Shown here one piece after another: positions 44,476 to 54,344 of a stretch of 64,000 nucleotides of DNA. The notes beneath the pieces are model-generated. The model ran no database searches, was not told the origin of the DNA, and saw only the letters and a program-made list of their open reading frames with translations. The first letter of the stretch is position 1, and every line of letters starts with the position of its first letter. This stretch comes from CAVPKN01 sp963832835 (GTDB lineage Bacteria > Chlamydiota > Chlamydiia > Chlamydiales > JAAKFR01). The stretch covers positions 2,046,001-2,110,000 of the forward strand of contig CAWHVD010000001.1 in assembly GCA_963832835.1 (NCBI GenBank), given 5' to 3'. Both the position numbers and the translations under genes were made by a program.

Positions 44476-46446
44476 ATGTTTGGTAGATTAACAATCGATG
44501 CCTTCAAACACGAATCTAGCCAAAATGGCGCCGTCGTCATGATGGTACTAGGATTTATTCTCATTGTAGGTTTGATCACTTACCTTAAACGCTGGAAGTG
44601 GCTCTGGCATGAATGGCTAATCTCTGTTGATCCTAAACGCATTGGCATCATGTACATGATTGTCGCGTTAACCATGTTCCTCAAAGGTTTTGCAGATGCC
44701 TTGATGATGCGCGCTCAACAAGCCCTCTCTGTGGGTGATCACCAGGGTTTTATTTCAGCCGAACACTTCCAAGAAGTGTTTTCCTCCCATGGCACGACCA
44801 TGATTTTTTTCGTCGGCATGGGTGTTGTGTTTGGTCTGATGAATCTCATTATTCCTCTGCAGATCGGTGCACGCGATGTCGCCTACCCCTTTCTCAATGC
44901 AGTCGGGTTTTGGCTTTTCGCGTCGGGCGCGCTTCTCACCCTCATTTCTTTGGTTATAGGTAAGTTTTCTGCAACGGGATGGTTAGCCTACCCTCCCCTT
45001 TCTGGGCTCAAGTATAGCCCCGATGAAGGTGTTGATTATTGGATATGGATGGTGCAGATCGCGGGCGTGGGCAGCACTGTTTCGGGTATTAATTTCTTGG
45101 TAACCATTCTGAAGATGCGCTGCATTGGGATGACGATGATGAAAATGCCGATCTTTGTGTGGAGTTGTTTGGCCGCTTTGATCCTGATCATTTTCGCTTT
45201 CCCGATCCTCACAGCAACCCTTGCCATGCTCACTTTAGACCGCTATTTGGGTATGCACTTTTTTACCGCAGGTGGTGGTGGCAACCCCATGATGTACGTA
45301 AATCTCATTTGGGCCTGGGGCCATCCTGAGGTGTATATCCTGATACTCCCCGCTTTTGGCATCTATTCCGAAATCGTACCCACTTTTTCGGAAAAAAAGC
45401 TTTTTGGATATGTTTCCATGGTATGGGCCCTCATTGCAATCGCATTCCTTTCCTTTATTGTATGGTTGCACCATTTTTTCACCATGGGTGCTGGACCTAA
45501 TGTAAATGCCTTTTTTGCGGTCATGACGATGTTGATTGCAATTCCAACAGGTGTCAAAGTCTTCAATTGGCTTTTTACCAAATTTAGAGGTCGGGTCCAT
45601 TTTACCACCCCCATGCTCTGGTTTTTTGCTTTTGTGCTCAACTTCAGCGTCGCAGGAATGACAGGTATCTTGCTTTCTGCGCCTCCTGTTGACTATGAGG
45701 TGCATAATAGTCTGTTTCTAATCGCCCATTTCCATGGGATGGTAATTGGAAGCATGCTATTTGGTGTTTTTGCTGGCTATTCGTACTGGTTCCCTAAAGT
45801 GACGGGCATTATCCTAAGCGAAAAACTGGGAACCTATGCGTTTTGGTGTTGGTTCGCCGGATTTCTCCTCGCCTTCATGCCACTCTACATGCTTGGGTTT
45901 ATGGGTGCGACAAGGCGTTTAGACCACTATGATGCCTCCACAGGATGGCAACCGCTCTTCTTTTTAGCAGCAGCTGGCGCTATCGTAATTGCGACTGGCA
46001 TTGCCTTCCAAGTGCTTCAGCTCTTTTTTGGTCTCAAAAATCGCAAAAGGCAACTGGATACCACAGGTGATCCTTGGAATGGTAGAACGCTCGAGTGGTC
46101 GATTCCCTCACCTCCTCCCATTTACAATTTCGCTATCATCCCCAGTGTGAATGAACGCGACCCCTACTGGGGCTGGAAACACGGCCATCCCAGGCCAGAG
46201 CCGGAATATGAAGATATCGACATTCCCCGCAACACTCCCATGGGCCTTTATATTGGGGCGTTGAGCACAATCCTCGGCTTTTGTTTGACGTGGCACATCT
46301 TTTGGCTGGCTCTACTCGCCTTTGTGGGGATAGTACTATGCTTGATCATCCGTCTTTCGGGAAAAGATATTCATGATACAATCCCAGCCGCTGAAGTCAA
46401 AAAGATGGAAGACGCATATCGGAAAAAAGGTTTTTACGCATGGTAA
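44476..46446 (+). CDS. cyoB: Cytochrome bo3-type ubiquinol oxidase subunit I
   Basis: 656 residues, 14-15 membrane segments. Haem-copper ligands are in WGHPEVYIL (His of CuB with the cross-linked Tyr), VWLHHFFTMG (His-His, CuB) and LIAHFHGMVIG (haem ligands). It starts one base after the cyoA stop and overlaps cyoC by 7 nt. It reduces O2 to water and pumps protons. Confidence 0.96.
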   Translation: MFGRLTIDAFKHESSQNGAVVMMVLGFILIVGLITYLKRWKWLWHEWLISVDPKRIGIMYMIVALTMFLKGFADALMMRAQQALSVGDHQGFISAEHFQEVFSSHGTTMIFFVGMGVVFGLMNLIIPLQIGARDVAYPFLNAVGFWLFASGALLTLISLVIGKFSATGWLAYPPLSGLKYSPDEGVDYWIWMVQIAGVGSTVSGINFLVTILKMRCIGMTMMKMPIFVWSCLAALILIIFAFPILTATLAMLTLDRYLGMHFFTAGGGGNPMMYVNLIWAWGHPEVYILILPAFGIYSEIVPTFSEKKLFGYVSMVWALIAIAFLSFIVWLHHFFTMGAGPNVNAFFAVMTMLIAIPTGVKVFNWLFTKFRGRVHFTTPMLWFFAFVLNFSVAGMTGILLSAPPVDYEVHNSLFLIAHFHGMVIGSMLFGVFAGYSYWFPKVTGIILSEKLGTYAFWCWFAGFLLAFMPLYMLGFMGATRRLDHYDASTGWQPLFFLAAAGAIVIATGIAFQVLQLFFGLKNRKRQLDTTGDPWNGRTLEWSIPSPPPIYNFAIIPSVNERDPYWGWKHGHPRPEPEYEDIDIPRNTPMGLYIGALSTILGFCLTWHIFWLALLAFVGIVLCLIIRLSGKDIHDTIPAAEVKKMEDAYRKKGFYAW

Positions 46447-47051
46447 ATCCTATTATTGACACTAGGCTCAAATGTACTCCAGATCCACATCAGGATGCTT
46501 TTTCAAAAACCATTTTGGGATTTTGGATCTACCTGATGACCGATTGCATGATTTTTGCCACCCTCTTTTCCACTTATGCAGTGCTACACACCAGCACTTT
46601 TGGTGGACCCTCTGGGAGCGATCTTTTCAGCTTACCTCTTGCATTTGCAGAAACTATGGTCTTGCTCGCCAGTAGCTTTATTTGTGGCATGGGAATATTG
46701 GCCGCATGCCGCCAAAAAAAAGTCCAGACTTTGGTCTGGCTAGGCTGTGCATTTGTATTGGGACTTTCCTTTGTCGTGATGGAATTGAGCGAATTCACCC
46801 ATTTTGTCAGCGAGGGTTATACCTGGCAAACCAGCGCCTTCTTATCGTCCTTCTTTACGCTGGTAGGCACACACGGTCTACACGTAACAATCGGCCTCTT
46901 ATGGCTCGCCGTTGTCATGGCCCAGATTATATGGAAAGGCTTTACGGTTGATACCTTCCGCCGGCTTGTGTGCTTTAGCATGTTTTGGCACTTTTTAGAC
47001 TTAGTGTGGATTTTTATTTTTACGTTCGTGTACTTGATGGGGATAGCTTAA
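46440..47051 (+). CDS. cyoC: Cytochrome bo3-type ubiquinol oxidase subunit III
   Basis: 203 residues, five membrane segments, with FGFWIYLMTDCMIFATLFSTYAV-like first helix, SEGYTWQTSAFLSSFFTLVG, THGLHVTIGLLW and the WHFLDLVWIFIFTFVYL end typical of CyoC. Overlaps cyoB. Confidence 0.95.
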   Translation: MVNPIIDTRLKCTPDPHQDAFSKTILGFWIYLMTDCMIFATLFSTYAVLHTSTFGGPSGSDLFSLPLAFAETMVLLASSFICGMGILAACRQKKVQTLVWLGCAFVLGLSFVVMELSEFTHFVSEGYTWQTSAFLSSFFTLVGTHGLHVTIGLLWLAVVMAQIIWKGFTVDTFRRLVCFSMFWHFLDLVWIFIFTFVYLMGIA

Positions 47052-47052
47052 G

Positions 47053-47394
47053 ATGCATAAAGAGCCCGACTTAAATGAAATCCAAAAAGAATGGCATGGT
47101 TCCATGCAGGCTTATTTAATTGGACTTGGTGCCTCCCTATTACTGACCCTGGTCGCTTTTCTGGTCGTCTGGGCACGCTCTTCGATCACACGAGAAGTAG
47201 TGATTTTTACTTTGCTCGGTTTGGCTGCCGCCCAGGCCACTGCTCAAGTCCTTTTCTTCTTGCACGTAGGTGAAGAGGCAAAACCACGCTGGGAAACGCT
47301 TGTGTTTCTTTTCACGGTGCTAGTTCTGTTAATTGTTGTTGTCGGCACGCTCTGGATTATGACCGACTTAAATAACCGTTTGATGTCCATGTGA
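47053..47394 (+). CDS. cyoD: Cytochrome bo3-type ubiquinol oxidase subunit IV
   Basis: 113 residues, three membrane segments: YLIGLGASLLLTLVAF, REVVIFTLLGLAAAQA and ETLVFLFTVLVLLIVVVGTL, with FFLHVGEE between the second and third, as in CyoD. It helps assemble subunit I. One base separates it from cyoC. Confidence 0.93.
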   Translation: MHKEPDLNEIQKEWHGSMQAYLIGLGASLLLTLVAFLVVWARSSITREVVIFTLLGLAAAQATAQVLFFLHVGEEAKPRWETLVFLFTVLVLLIVVVGTLWIMTDLNNRLMSM

Positions 47395-47411
47395 CATAAG
47401 GAATAGAGTTC

Positions 47412-48260
47412 ATGATTAACTATTATTTGCTGACCAAACCGGGAATTGTTGTAGGCAATTTGGTGACAGTAGCTGCCGGATTTTTGCTCGCTTCAGGAGG
47501 AAATCTCCATTTTTCGCTATTTTGCGCAACTCTGATCGGCCTTGCCCTTGTGATGGCATCCGCCTGTGTTTTTAATAACTACATTGATCGACCTATCGAC
47601 CAAAAAATGAAACGGACACAAAATCGTGCCCTCGTCCAAGAATTAATATCGGGCCGTAGTGCCCTTCTCTTTGCCACCCTTCTTGGTTTACTCGGCCTCA
47701 CAACACTGTTGTACTATACAAATGTGCTCACGGTCGCAATCGCAACAGTCGGTTTCTTTGTGTACGTGATTTTGTATAGCATGTGGAAATGCCGCACCAT
47801 CTATGGGACAGCCATCGGCAGTATCGCCGGCGCCATTCCCCCTGTTGTGGGATACTGTGCGGTGAGCAATCGGTTTGATATGGGAGCGGCCATTTTATTC
47901 GCAATCATGGTGCTTTGGCAAATGCCCCATTTTTTCTCAATTGCCATGTACCATTTTGAGGATTACAAAGCCGCCGCTATTCCGGTTTTACCCATCAAAA
48001 AAGGAAGCTATAAAACCAAAAAGCACATGGTAGTTTACATTATCGCCTTTACTTTTGCGACACTCCTGCTTACCCTATTTCATTACACCGGCTATATTTA
48101 CCTGACAGTTGCGGCGCTCCTGGGCTGCGCTTGGCTTGTGTTTTGCTTAAAAGGATTTAAAAGTACCAATGAACAGATTTGGGCTCGCGACATGTTCCGC
48201 CTATCGCTTGTCATCATCACTGTCCTCTCATTTTTGATCCCCTTTAACCTCGCCAAGTAA
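47412..48260 (+). CDS. cyoE: Protohaem IX farnesyltransferase (haem O synthase)
   Basis: 282 residues, UbiA-type prenyltransferase with about nine membrane segments. The first Asp-rich motif is in NNYIDRPIDQKMKRTQNR and a second conserved segment is MVLWQMPHFFSIAMYHFEDY. It farnesylates haem b to haem o for the oxidase. AAGGAATAG precedes the ATG; 17 nt after cyoD. Confidence 0.95.
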   Translation: MINYYLLTKPGIVVGNLVTVAAGFLLASGGNLHFSLFCATLIGLALVMASACVFNNYIDRPIDQKMKRTQNRALVQELISGRSALLFATLLGLLGLTTLLYYTNVLTVAIATVGFFVYVILYSMWKCRTIYGTAIGSIAGAIPPVVGYCAVSNRFDMGAAILFAIMVLWQMPHFFSIAMYHFEDYKAAAIPVLPIKKGSYKTKKHMVVYIIAFTFATLLLTLFHYTGYIYLTVAALLGCAWLVFCLKGFKSTNEQIWARDMFRLSLVIITVLSFLIPFNLAK

Positions 48261-48321
48261 GATTACTGTATTTGGTATTAGGTGCTATATTATTTTTGTT
48301 TAACAACCTGTGATTCAAGAC

Positions 48322-48594
48322 ATGAGCGATCCCGTTACAAAAACAACCGTGCGACAAGTATTATTTGAGGCAGCCGAGCAGGTTTGCTGCCAATCAACTC
48401 CTTGTAAAGTCGGCAGCATAGCCCTGGGCGTATTGTTAAGCGGTGTGGCAACTGTCATGTATTGTTCCCATATCAATTCCATTGCGACCTTCACAACATT
48501 CGGCTGCAGTGGAGCGGTGATTCTCATAGCCGTACTCGCAACCCTGGTAGACTACACCCGAGTCACCAAGATCCCACCGAAAGACATCGACTGA
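48322..48594 (+). CDS. Small membrane protein with a bilobed hydrophobic domain
   Basis: About 90 residues from ATG 48322 (in-frame GTG at 48310 possible). Two closely spaced hydrophobic segments (SIALGVLLSGVATVMY and GAVILIAVLATLV) joined by a short loop, with four Cys. The shape recalls chlamydial Inc-like proteins, but there is no sequence motif to prove it. It ends one base before tag. Confidence 0.5.
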   Translation: MSDPVTKTTVRQVLFEAAEQVCCQSTPCKVGSIALGVLLSGVATVMYCSHINSIATFTTFGCSGAVILIAVLATLVDYTRVTKIPPKDID

Positions 48595-48595
48595 T

Positions 48596-49174
48596 ATGAG
48601 AGCTTCCAAGGATAAAAAACGGTGTTTCGGCCAGATGCCGGATCAAGAGTTGTACCGAGATTATCATGACCGTGAGTGGGGGGTCCCCTCCCATGTTGAC
48701 AATCATCTGTTTGAAATGCTCATCCTCGAAGGTGCCCAAGCGGGACTCAGCTGGGAAACCATCCTCAAAAGACGCGAAGGATACCGCCAAGCCTTTTATC
48801 ACTTCGATCCGATGCATGTAGCTAACATGACCGATACCCAGCTCGAGGCTCTACTCCACAACACAGGAATCATCCGGAATCGTTTAAAAATCTTCAGCGC
48901 TCGCCAAAATGCCCGCGTATTTCTAAAAATCCAACAAGAGTTTGGCTCTTTCGATCATTATCTCTGGCAGTTTGTGGGAGGAAAGCCTATCCGCAACTCC
49001 TGGAAACGGCTTCAAGATATCCCACCCACAACACCAGAAAGCGAGGCTCTATCAAAAGATTTGAAGAAGCGAGGCATGACCTTTGTCGGCCCCACCATCA
49101 TGTACGCCTACATGCAAGCAGTGGGCCTAGTCAATGACCATCTGAGCGATTGCTGGCTTTTTGCTCAAAAGTAG
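48596..49174 (+). CDS. tag: DNA-3-methyladenine glycosylase I
   Basis: 192 residues. KRCFGQMPDQELYRDYHDREWGVP, EGAQAGLSWETILKRREGYR and the zinc ligands in NDHLSDC match Tag. It removes 3-methyladenine from alkylated DNA. Follows the small membrane protein gene by one base; convergent with an MFS gene 86 nt away. Confidence 0.95.
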   Translation: MRASKDKKRCFGQMPDQELYRDYHDREWGVPSHVDNHLFEMLILEGAQAGLSWETILKRREGYRQAFYHFDPMHVANMTDTQLEALLHNTGIIRNRLKIFSARQNARVFLKIQQEFGSFDHYLWQFVGGKPIRNSWKRLQDIPPTTPESEALSKDLKKRGMTFVGPTIMYAYMQAVGLVNDHLSDCWLFAQK

Positions 49175-49260
49175 ACCGTACATCCCCTTTCACGCAAAAC
49201 CTCAAACTATCGTGGATTTGATTCCTTATGCTCTGTAATCTCTGTGATTGTTTTTCTTTT

Positions 49261-50490
49261 TTATTCCAGGGCATCTAGAGCTTTGGCCTTGCGCTCTTGA
49301 GCAAATAGGACACCAAAGCCAAGCGTGCCAAGGAGAAGACCGATCGGAATTACGGCAACCCCACACAGGAGGGCCTGGGTAGAATGAGGGCCTCCAAAAG
49401 CATTGACCACAGTGCCGATCAAAGTATGGAATGCATAGCCAAAAAACATGATGATCATGTTTGCAACAGCTGTGGTTAGGCCTGCGACATGGTCGCGAGC
49501 ATAGGTAGAGGCCTTATAGATCGCAAGGATCTGGTAGGCGCAGCACATGCCAACGAGGACGAAATTCACACTCAGAGCGGCTGAAGGGAGATGTGTAAAA
49601 AGGAGGCAAGAGAAGCATACGACCATGACCAGGCCTGCAGCCACGATGGTTGCAAGATAACCTCCTGCTTTCTCAGCTAACAAGCTAAGAAGAGGGCCTC
49701 CAAAGCACATGCCGATAAAGATCATCGACGGTAAGCTAGCAGCTAAGGTTCCTTCAAAACCGTAGGCCTGTTTCAAAAAGGCTGTTCCCCAGACATCTGC
49801 GAAACCTTCAAGAGGGCCTACCATGAGGCCTGCGCAGAGACAAAGCCCAATCACCTTGCGGTTAGTGATCACCTCTTTGATATCAGCAAAGATAGAGCTC
49901 TTTTGGGCACTTTTGACATCAGGTACCATCCAATAAGTAGCCAGAGCCAAAATGATGCCGGCAGCTGCTAAAATTTGCACAACTGCTTGATAACCTAAAA
50001 TGTCGCGCATAAAGCTAACGGGGCCACCACCATAAATTGCGCCAATGAGGCCGATTGTCACGGAAATACTCAACATACGTGGAAAACGTGTTTCGCTAAA
50101 CGTCATACGGATAATTTTAAAAAGCCCTAGAATCGCCGCAGATGAACCTAAGCCGATAAAGACTCTGCCGATGACCGGGTAAACCCAATGCTCGGCGAAA
50201 ATCAGGGGCAGGAGCCCTATCACAGTGAGGAGGATACACCCGGACATGATTTTTCTAGGACCAAAACGGTCGAGCATAATACCAATAGGTACATGCATGA
50301 GTGAGTAACCAATGTAGTATACCCCCGAAAATTGACCAAAACCAGCGGCACCAATATGGAACTGCTGCATGATATCATCCAACATGATGTTGGGCATCAC
50401 GCGTAAAATGTACTGATAGGCATAAAAAACAGAGGCGATCATCCAAACTGTCCAAGCAACAGCTCGAGAACTCGAAAGAGAGAATTTCAT
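49261..50490 (-). CDS. Major facilitator superfamily transporter
   Basis: 409 residues, 12 hydrophobic segments. YIGYSLMHVPIGIMLDRFGPRK (loop 2-3 signature) and IGRVFIGLGSSAAILGLFKI are typical of an MFS clade common in intracellular bacteria (Legionella, Rickettsia, chlamydiae). Substrate unknown. AGGAACC stands just upstream of the ATG. A GCACAG hairpin and a MITE lie in the upstream gap. Confidence 0.88.
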   Translation of the reverse strand: MKFSLSSSRAVAWTVWMIASVFYAYQYILRVMPNIMLDDIMQQFHIGAAGFGQFSGVYYIGYSLMHVPIGIMLDRFGPRKIMSGCILLTVIGLLPLIFAEHWVYPVIGRVFIGLGSSAAILGLFKIIRMTFSETRFPRMLSISVTIGLIGAIYGGGPVSFMRDILGYQAVVQILAAAGIILALATYWMVPDVKSAQKSSIFADIKEVITNRKVIGLCLCAGLMVGPLEGFADVWGTAFLKQAYGFEGTLAASLPSMIFIGMCFGGPLLSLLAEKAGGYLATIVAAGLVMVVCFSCLLFTHLPSAALSVNFVLVGMCCAYQILAIYKASTYARDHVAGLTTAVANMIIMFFGYAFHTLIGTVVNAFGGPHSTQALLCGVAVIPIGLLLGTLGFGVLFAQERKAKALDALE

Positions 50491-50591
50491 GATGGGTTCC
50501 TTTTAACCATACGTCCTTAAAATTTAACTTTGTGGTCTTCACTTAAGACCAGGTAAACAACGAAAACAAGTGACCGCAAAATAATTTATTA

Positions 50592-50609
50592 CTGTGCCTG
50601 TCGGCACAG
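50592..50609. promoter_or_regulatory. Short perfect hairpin upstream of the MFS gene
   Basis: CTGTGCC-TGTC-GGCACAG, a 7-bp stem with a 4-nt loop, about 100 nt upstream of the minus-strand MFS start. No T-run follows on either strand, so it may be an operator or leader hairpin. The rest of 50491-50710 shows no gene. Confidence 0.4.
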
Positions 50610-50710
50610 CAGGAGCATGTTCAATATGATGTAAGAGCAGGAAAAGCCTCTAATCATGCTTAATATGATAACAAAAAAATGGCAATCGAGCAATCTTTAA
50701 AAATCTAGTT

Positions 50711-50873
50711 ATACCATTTCCAAAAAATAAAGCCATGAAGTGGCACTGGGTAACATGACAGATTTGGATGATCGTTTCGAAGCCTATGTTTTTGCACCTA
50801 AGCGAGAAAGGATCGTTCAAAAATGGCGTGTTATACAGTACCAATTTGTGACTTTATTTTCTGGAAATGGTAT
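50711..50873 (-). repeat. 163-bp MITE-like element, copy 9
   Basis: Reverse copy, the only one in a divergent intergenic region. Its internal frame runs into the DUF1254 gene without a stop, but that gene has its own start downstream. Confidence 0.95.
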
Positions 50874-51003
50874 TACGACTTTGTACATTTGGGGTCGAAG
50901 GCCTCGAGATATTTGCTTCACGGGACGTTTACATTGTCCTGCATTGAAACAAAAAAATAGATATGTAATCTTGCGCTCAAGAGCATGTAAACTGAGGATT
51001 GTT

Positions 51004-52434
51004 TTGAAAGCGAAAATCATCCTATCGCTTTTTGTGTTTGTCGCCATCTTTGGGATGCATACTTCTTATGCAGTCTCTGCAGTTGCAGAAAATAAGAAGC
51101 AATCTCACATCTCTCCAGATGAAGCTGCGACAATTGGCTTGGCTGCCTATATTTATGGTTATCCAATCGTTACGATGGAAATCAATTGTCGCATGATGAC
51201 GAATGTAGTTGCTCCCGATGAAGCAAAAGCACCGATGGGCCAATTTGCGCACATCAGAAAATATCCAAAAGCCTCCTTTAAACACCATAAAGCTCCTGAT
51301 ACAGACGTCTTATCCTCTACTGCTTGGGTTGACCTTGAAGTAGAACCCTATATCCTACATGTACCTAAAGTCGGATCTCGCTGTTATCTGTTGCCCTTAG
51401 TAAGCGGATGGTCGGAAATTTTCGCTTCAATCACACCCCGCATGAATGGTGGAAATGCATGTGACTATGCCCTAACAGGACCTGGGTGGAAAGGAACATT
51501 GCCCCCCTCTGTAAAAGAAATCAAATCCCCTACAAATACCGTTTGGATCACCGGTCGCACGTATTGTTGCGATTCCGCAGAAGACTATAAAGCTGTGCAC
51601 GTGCTCCAAAATCTCTATTCCCTGATGCCGCTTAGCTCTTATACTCAACATGCGATCTATGCACCTCCCAAAGGAGTTGTCGACGCCTCAGTCAACATGA
51701 ATAGCCCTGTGCATGAACAAATCCAAGCCATGGATGTGGAAACCTATTTCAACCTACTGACACATCTTATGCAAAAAAACCCTGCAGGTCCCGAAGATCA
51801 ATCGATGCTGAAAGATATGGCCAAAATTGGATTAATCCCCGGTACTAGCTTCTCTTTAGCTGGTCTCGATCACACAACCTCCCTCGCCTTGCAAAACGTC
51901 CCTAAAGCAGCGCTTGCAAAAATAGTAGCTCGAGCCGCAGATAGAAGTAAGTTGATCAATGGATGGGTTTTGGTACCCCATACATCTGATACCGAAGATT
52001 ATTTGCAGCGCGCAAGCCAAGCGTACAAGGGCATAAGGGTTGCGCTACCCGAGGATGCGCTCTTTGCCTTTGCGACACATGATCTAAATGGGCAGCCTTT
52101 AATAGGGACTAACCTCTACATCATTCATTTTGCAAAAGAGCAAACTCCACCTGTTCACAGTTTTTGGTCACTTGCAGCATATAATGATAACTATCAGCTC
52201 ACTCCCAATGCCTTGAATCGCTACAATATTCATTCAGAAGATATGTTGAAATACAACTTAGATGGCTCCCTAGACATCTATGTGCAACACGTATCGCCGG
52301 GTCCCAATAAAGCATCTAATTGGCTACCGATTCCCCAAGGAGCATTTGTTTTGATGTTCAGACTCTACAGACCAAAGGATGAGATTCTGAAAGGGACCTG
52401 GCTCCCTCCCTCCGTCATCATAGATCCCTTCTAA
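51004..52434 (+). CDS. Secreted DUF1254/DUF1214 protein
   Basis: About 476 residues from a TTG at 51004 with GAGGA six nt upstream. This start gives a signal peptide (KAKIILSLFVFVAIFGMHTSYAVSA); the longer frame from 50740 would read through the MITE and is not credible. AAYIYGYPIVTMEINCRMMTN is the DUF1254 N-terminal block, and SFWSLAAYNDNYQLTPN with RYNIHSED is the DUF1214 C-terminal block. Likely periplasmic or exported; enzymatic role unknown. The stop overlaps the first base of MITE copy 10. Confidence 0.88.
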   Translation: MKAKIILSLFVFVAIFGMHTSYAVSAVAENKKQSHISPDEAATIGLAAYIYGYPIVTMEINCRMMTNVVAPDEAKAPMGQFAHIRKYPKASFKHHKAPDTDVLSSTAWVDLEVEPYILHVPKVGSRCYLLPLVSGWSEIFASITPRMNGGNACDYALTGPGWKGTLPPSVKEIKSPTNTVWITGRTYCCDSAEDYKAVHVLQNLYSLMPLSSYTQHAIYAPPKGVVDASVNMNSPVHEQIQAMDVETYFNLLTHLMQKNPAGPEDQSMLKDMAKIGLIPGTSFSLAGLDHTTSLALQNVPKAALAKIVARAADRSKLINGWVLVPHTSDTEDYLQRASQAYKGIRVALPEDALFAFATHDLNGQPLIGTNLYIIHFAKEQTPPVHSFWSLAAYNDNYQLTPNALNRYNIHSEDMLKYNLDGSLDIYVQHVSPGPNKASNWLPIPQGAFVLMFRLYRPKDEILKGTWLPPSVIIDPF

Positions 52435-52596
52435 TACCATTTCCAGAAAATAAAGTCACAAATTGGCACTGTATAACACGCCATTTTTGAACGATCCTTT
52501 CTCGCTTAGGTGCAAAAACATAGGCTTCGAAATGATCATCCAAATCTGTCATGTTACCCAGTACCACTTCATGGCTTTATTTTCTGGAAATGGTAT
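52434..52596 (+). repeat. 163-bp MITE-like element, copy 10
   Basis: Forward copy between convergent DUF1254 and DUF2608 genes; its first base is the last base of the DUF1254 stop codon. Confidence 0.95.
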
Positions 52597-52637
52597 AATA
52601 CATTCCCGAGATTATAGCTCAAAGGCAATGTGGGCGG

Positions 52638-53438
52638 CTAGTCGAGGGTAATTGCTTGCGCAGCCAACGTTTCCCAGCGCCGTGAAAATTCTTCCTCGGA
52701 GATGTATTGACTAGGGTAGTACCTAGCACCTAGATAATGGAGCCCTACAAACTTGATAGAGGGGTCATATTCCACAAGAGCACTTTCGACGCTTTTGAGA
52801 TTATCTTCTTTATCATCGGCAAAAATGATTTCTTGAGGATACAAGTGGGCATCCTTTAAAAAGGTCACAAACCCTTTGCCTTTAGAACAAGAAAATCCAC
52901 CATTTGTAAATAACACACCTTTAAAAAACATTGGGTAATGGCCTCTGTAAGAAGGTAGATCGCAGAAGGTAATCGAAGATTCGCAAGGTGCTGTCTCTTC
53001 AAAATAAATGCCCTGGCCGCATAAATGATCCGATTTCCACGCTTCCAAGCAAGGGACATGCAGCAATGAACCTGTTAGACTAGCTGTAAGCCCCATAGAG
53101 GTGATACCTTTCTCATTCAGCTCCTGAAAAAAAAGAGGATAGCCATTATCCACTAGAACTGAGTCATAATAAAGGGATGTGAGAGTATACAGAATATCTC
53201 GCTTAGCAGGAGGAACAGAAAGAATGACCCGTTTAGCAACTGGAAAATACCGCTCAATGTTGAGCAATTGGAAAGCGGGGTCGTCCGGCTGAATGAGCAC
53301 CATATCGATGTCGAACACTGCAAAGGTAGAACTATTTTTTTCCTTGAAATGTTCTCTGATCTCATCCAAGGAGTGAACCTCGACGATCTGTGCCCAACTT
53401 TTGACACATAGGAAACATAAGATAAGTAAAATGCGCAT
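52638..53438 (-). CDS. Secreted DUF2608 (HAD-like) protein
   Basis: 266 residues with signal peptide MRILLILCFLCVKSWAQ. FAVFDIDMVLIQPDDP resembles the HAD motif I (DxDxT/V), NGYPLFFQELNEKGI.. MGLTAS the second region, and IIFADDKEDNLKSVE the C-terminal DDxxxN of HAD motif IV. DUF2608 proteins are expanded in chlamydiae and some other intracellular bacteria. Probably an exported phosphatase-like enzyme; substrate unknown. Confidence 0.85.
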   Translation of the reverse strand: MRILLILCFLCVKSWAQIVEVHSLDEIREHFKEKNSSTFAVFDIDMVLIQPDDPAFQLLNIERYFPVAKRVILSVPPAKRDILYTLTSLYYDSVLVDNGYPLFFQELNEKGITSMGLTASLTGSLLHVPCLEAWKSDHLCGQGIYFEETAPCESSITFCDLPSYRGHYPMFFKGVLFTNGGFSCSKGKGFVTFLKDAHLYPQEIIFADDKEDNLKSVESALVEYDPSIKFVGLHYLGARYYPSQYISEEEFSRRWETLAAQAITLD

Positions 53439-53498
53439 ACGTTAACCTCAAAAAGATTAAGGATAACGTATGCTTAAATATTGCGCAGCGACAAAATG

Positions 53499-54194
53499 TT
53501 ATGCTTGTGATGGATGGGTCTTAACCAATGCAGTCAACAATTCAAAACGATCTAACATGCTGTAATGCGAATCCTTCATCGAAAGCGAAGAGCGTGCTTT
53601 TCGGAAAACGTGTGGCGTTCCAAAGTGAATATTAGGATTGATTTTGATGAGCTTGAGGGTATGAGAGAAAAAGTTTAAATCATACCCCGCATGCTCATAC
53701 ACTGACAATCCATATAGGTCTGCTTCTTGCTCTTGAACCTTTTGGTAAAAAATGGCGAAGTTAACACCGCTGATCCCAGCTGAAGGACCCGTAAAGATCT
53801 GCTCCATCCTCATCGCACTCTTTTCATTATGATGAAGGTTTAAATGACCCAGCTCGTGAGCCATCACGAATGCCAATTCTTGATTGGAGCGCGCGGGCGA
53901 TAATGTACCCTGATAAATAATCATGGTGGGTTTGTCTGAAAAAACATGAGGAGGAACAGCTTCTGCCCCAATGGACGGAGTGCTGGATAAAATGAGCTGG
54001 TAACTTTGGGGATCGGGCACTAAAGTCTTTAAAATCGACTCTGCCCGGGCCAATTTGATTTGGGCTGATTTTGAGTGCATATCCAAATAATCTCCACGAG
54101 GAGGAGGTCCTCTTTCAGAATGCCCTGGGGCACCAAAAACAAGCGCTCCGCTCATTATGATTAACGACAGAAATGAAACGAACGATCTGAACAT
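53499..54194 (-). CDS. Exported M48-type metallopeptidase
   Basis: 231 residues, signal peptide MFRSFVSFLSLIIMSGALVFG. The zinc site is VMAHELGHLNLHH (HExxH) with the downstream EQEADLYGLSVYEHAGYD supplying the third ligand Glu. It is a compact M48 peptidase without the membrane segments of HtpX, like BepA/YfgC catalytic domains without the TPR part. Likely periplasmic protein quality control. GAGG precedes the ATG. Confidence 0.9.
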   Translation of the reverse strand: MFRSFVSFLSLIIMSGALVFGAPGHSERGPPPRGDYLDMHSKSAQIKLARAESILKTLVPDPQSYQLILSSTPSIGAEAVPPHVFSDKPTMIIYQGTLSPARSNQELAFVMAHELGHLNLHHNEKSAMRMEQIFTGPSAGISGVNFAIFYQKVQEQEADLYGLSVYEHAGYDLNFFSHTLKLIKINPNIHFGTPHVFRKARSSLSMKDSHYSMLDRFELLTALVKTHPSQA

Positions 54195-54344
54195 AATTAC
54201 CTCACAGTTAAAAGAGTAGTATAATTAAAAAAATCATTAAGATCAAATTAATATTTTTAAAACGCAGATCTTCACTATAATTTGACGCTAAACCTATGTT
54301 TCTTTTATAAGTTCTTTACAAACGTTTTACCAAAGGAAACTAAT

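Noticed and set aside
45235..45705. 156-codon open frame opposite cyoB
   Set aside because: Antisense of conserved membrane helices and haem-ligand motifs; no ribosome site or family match.
50740..51003. Extended N-terminus of the DUF1254 protein starting inside MITE copy 9
   Set aside because: It would bury a good signal peptide 90 residues in; TTG 51004 has GAGGA at correct spacing.
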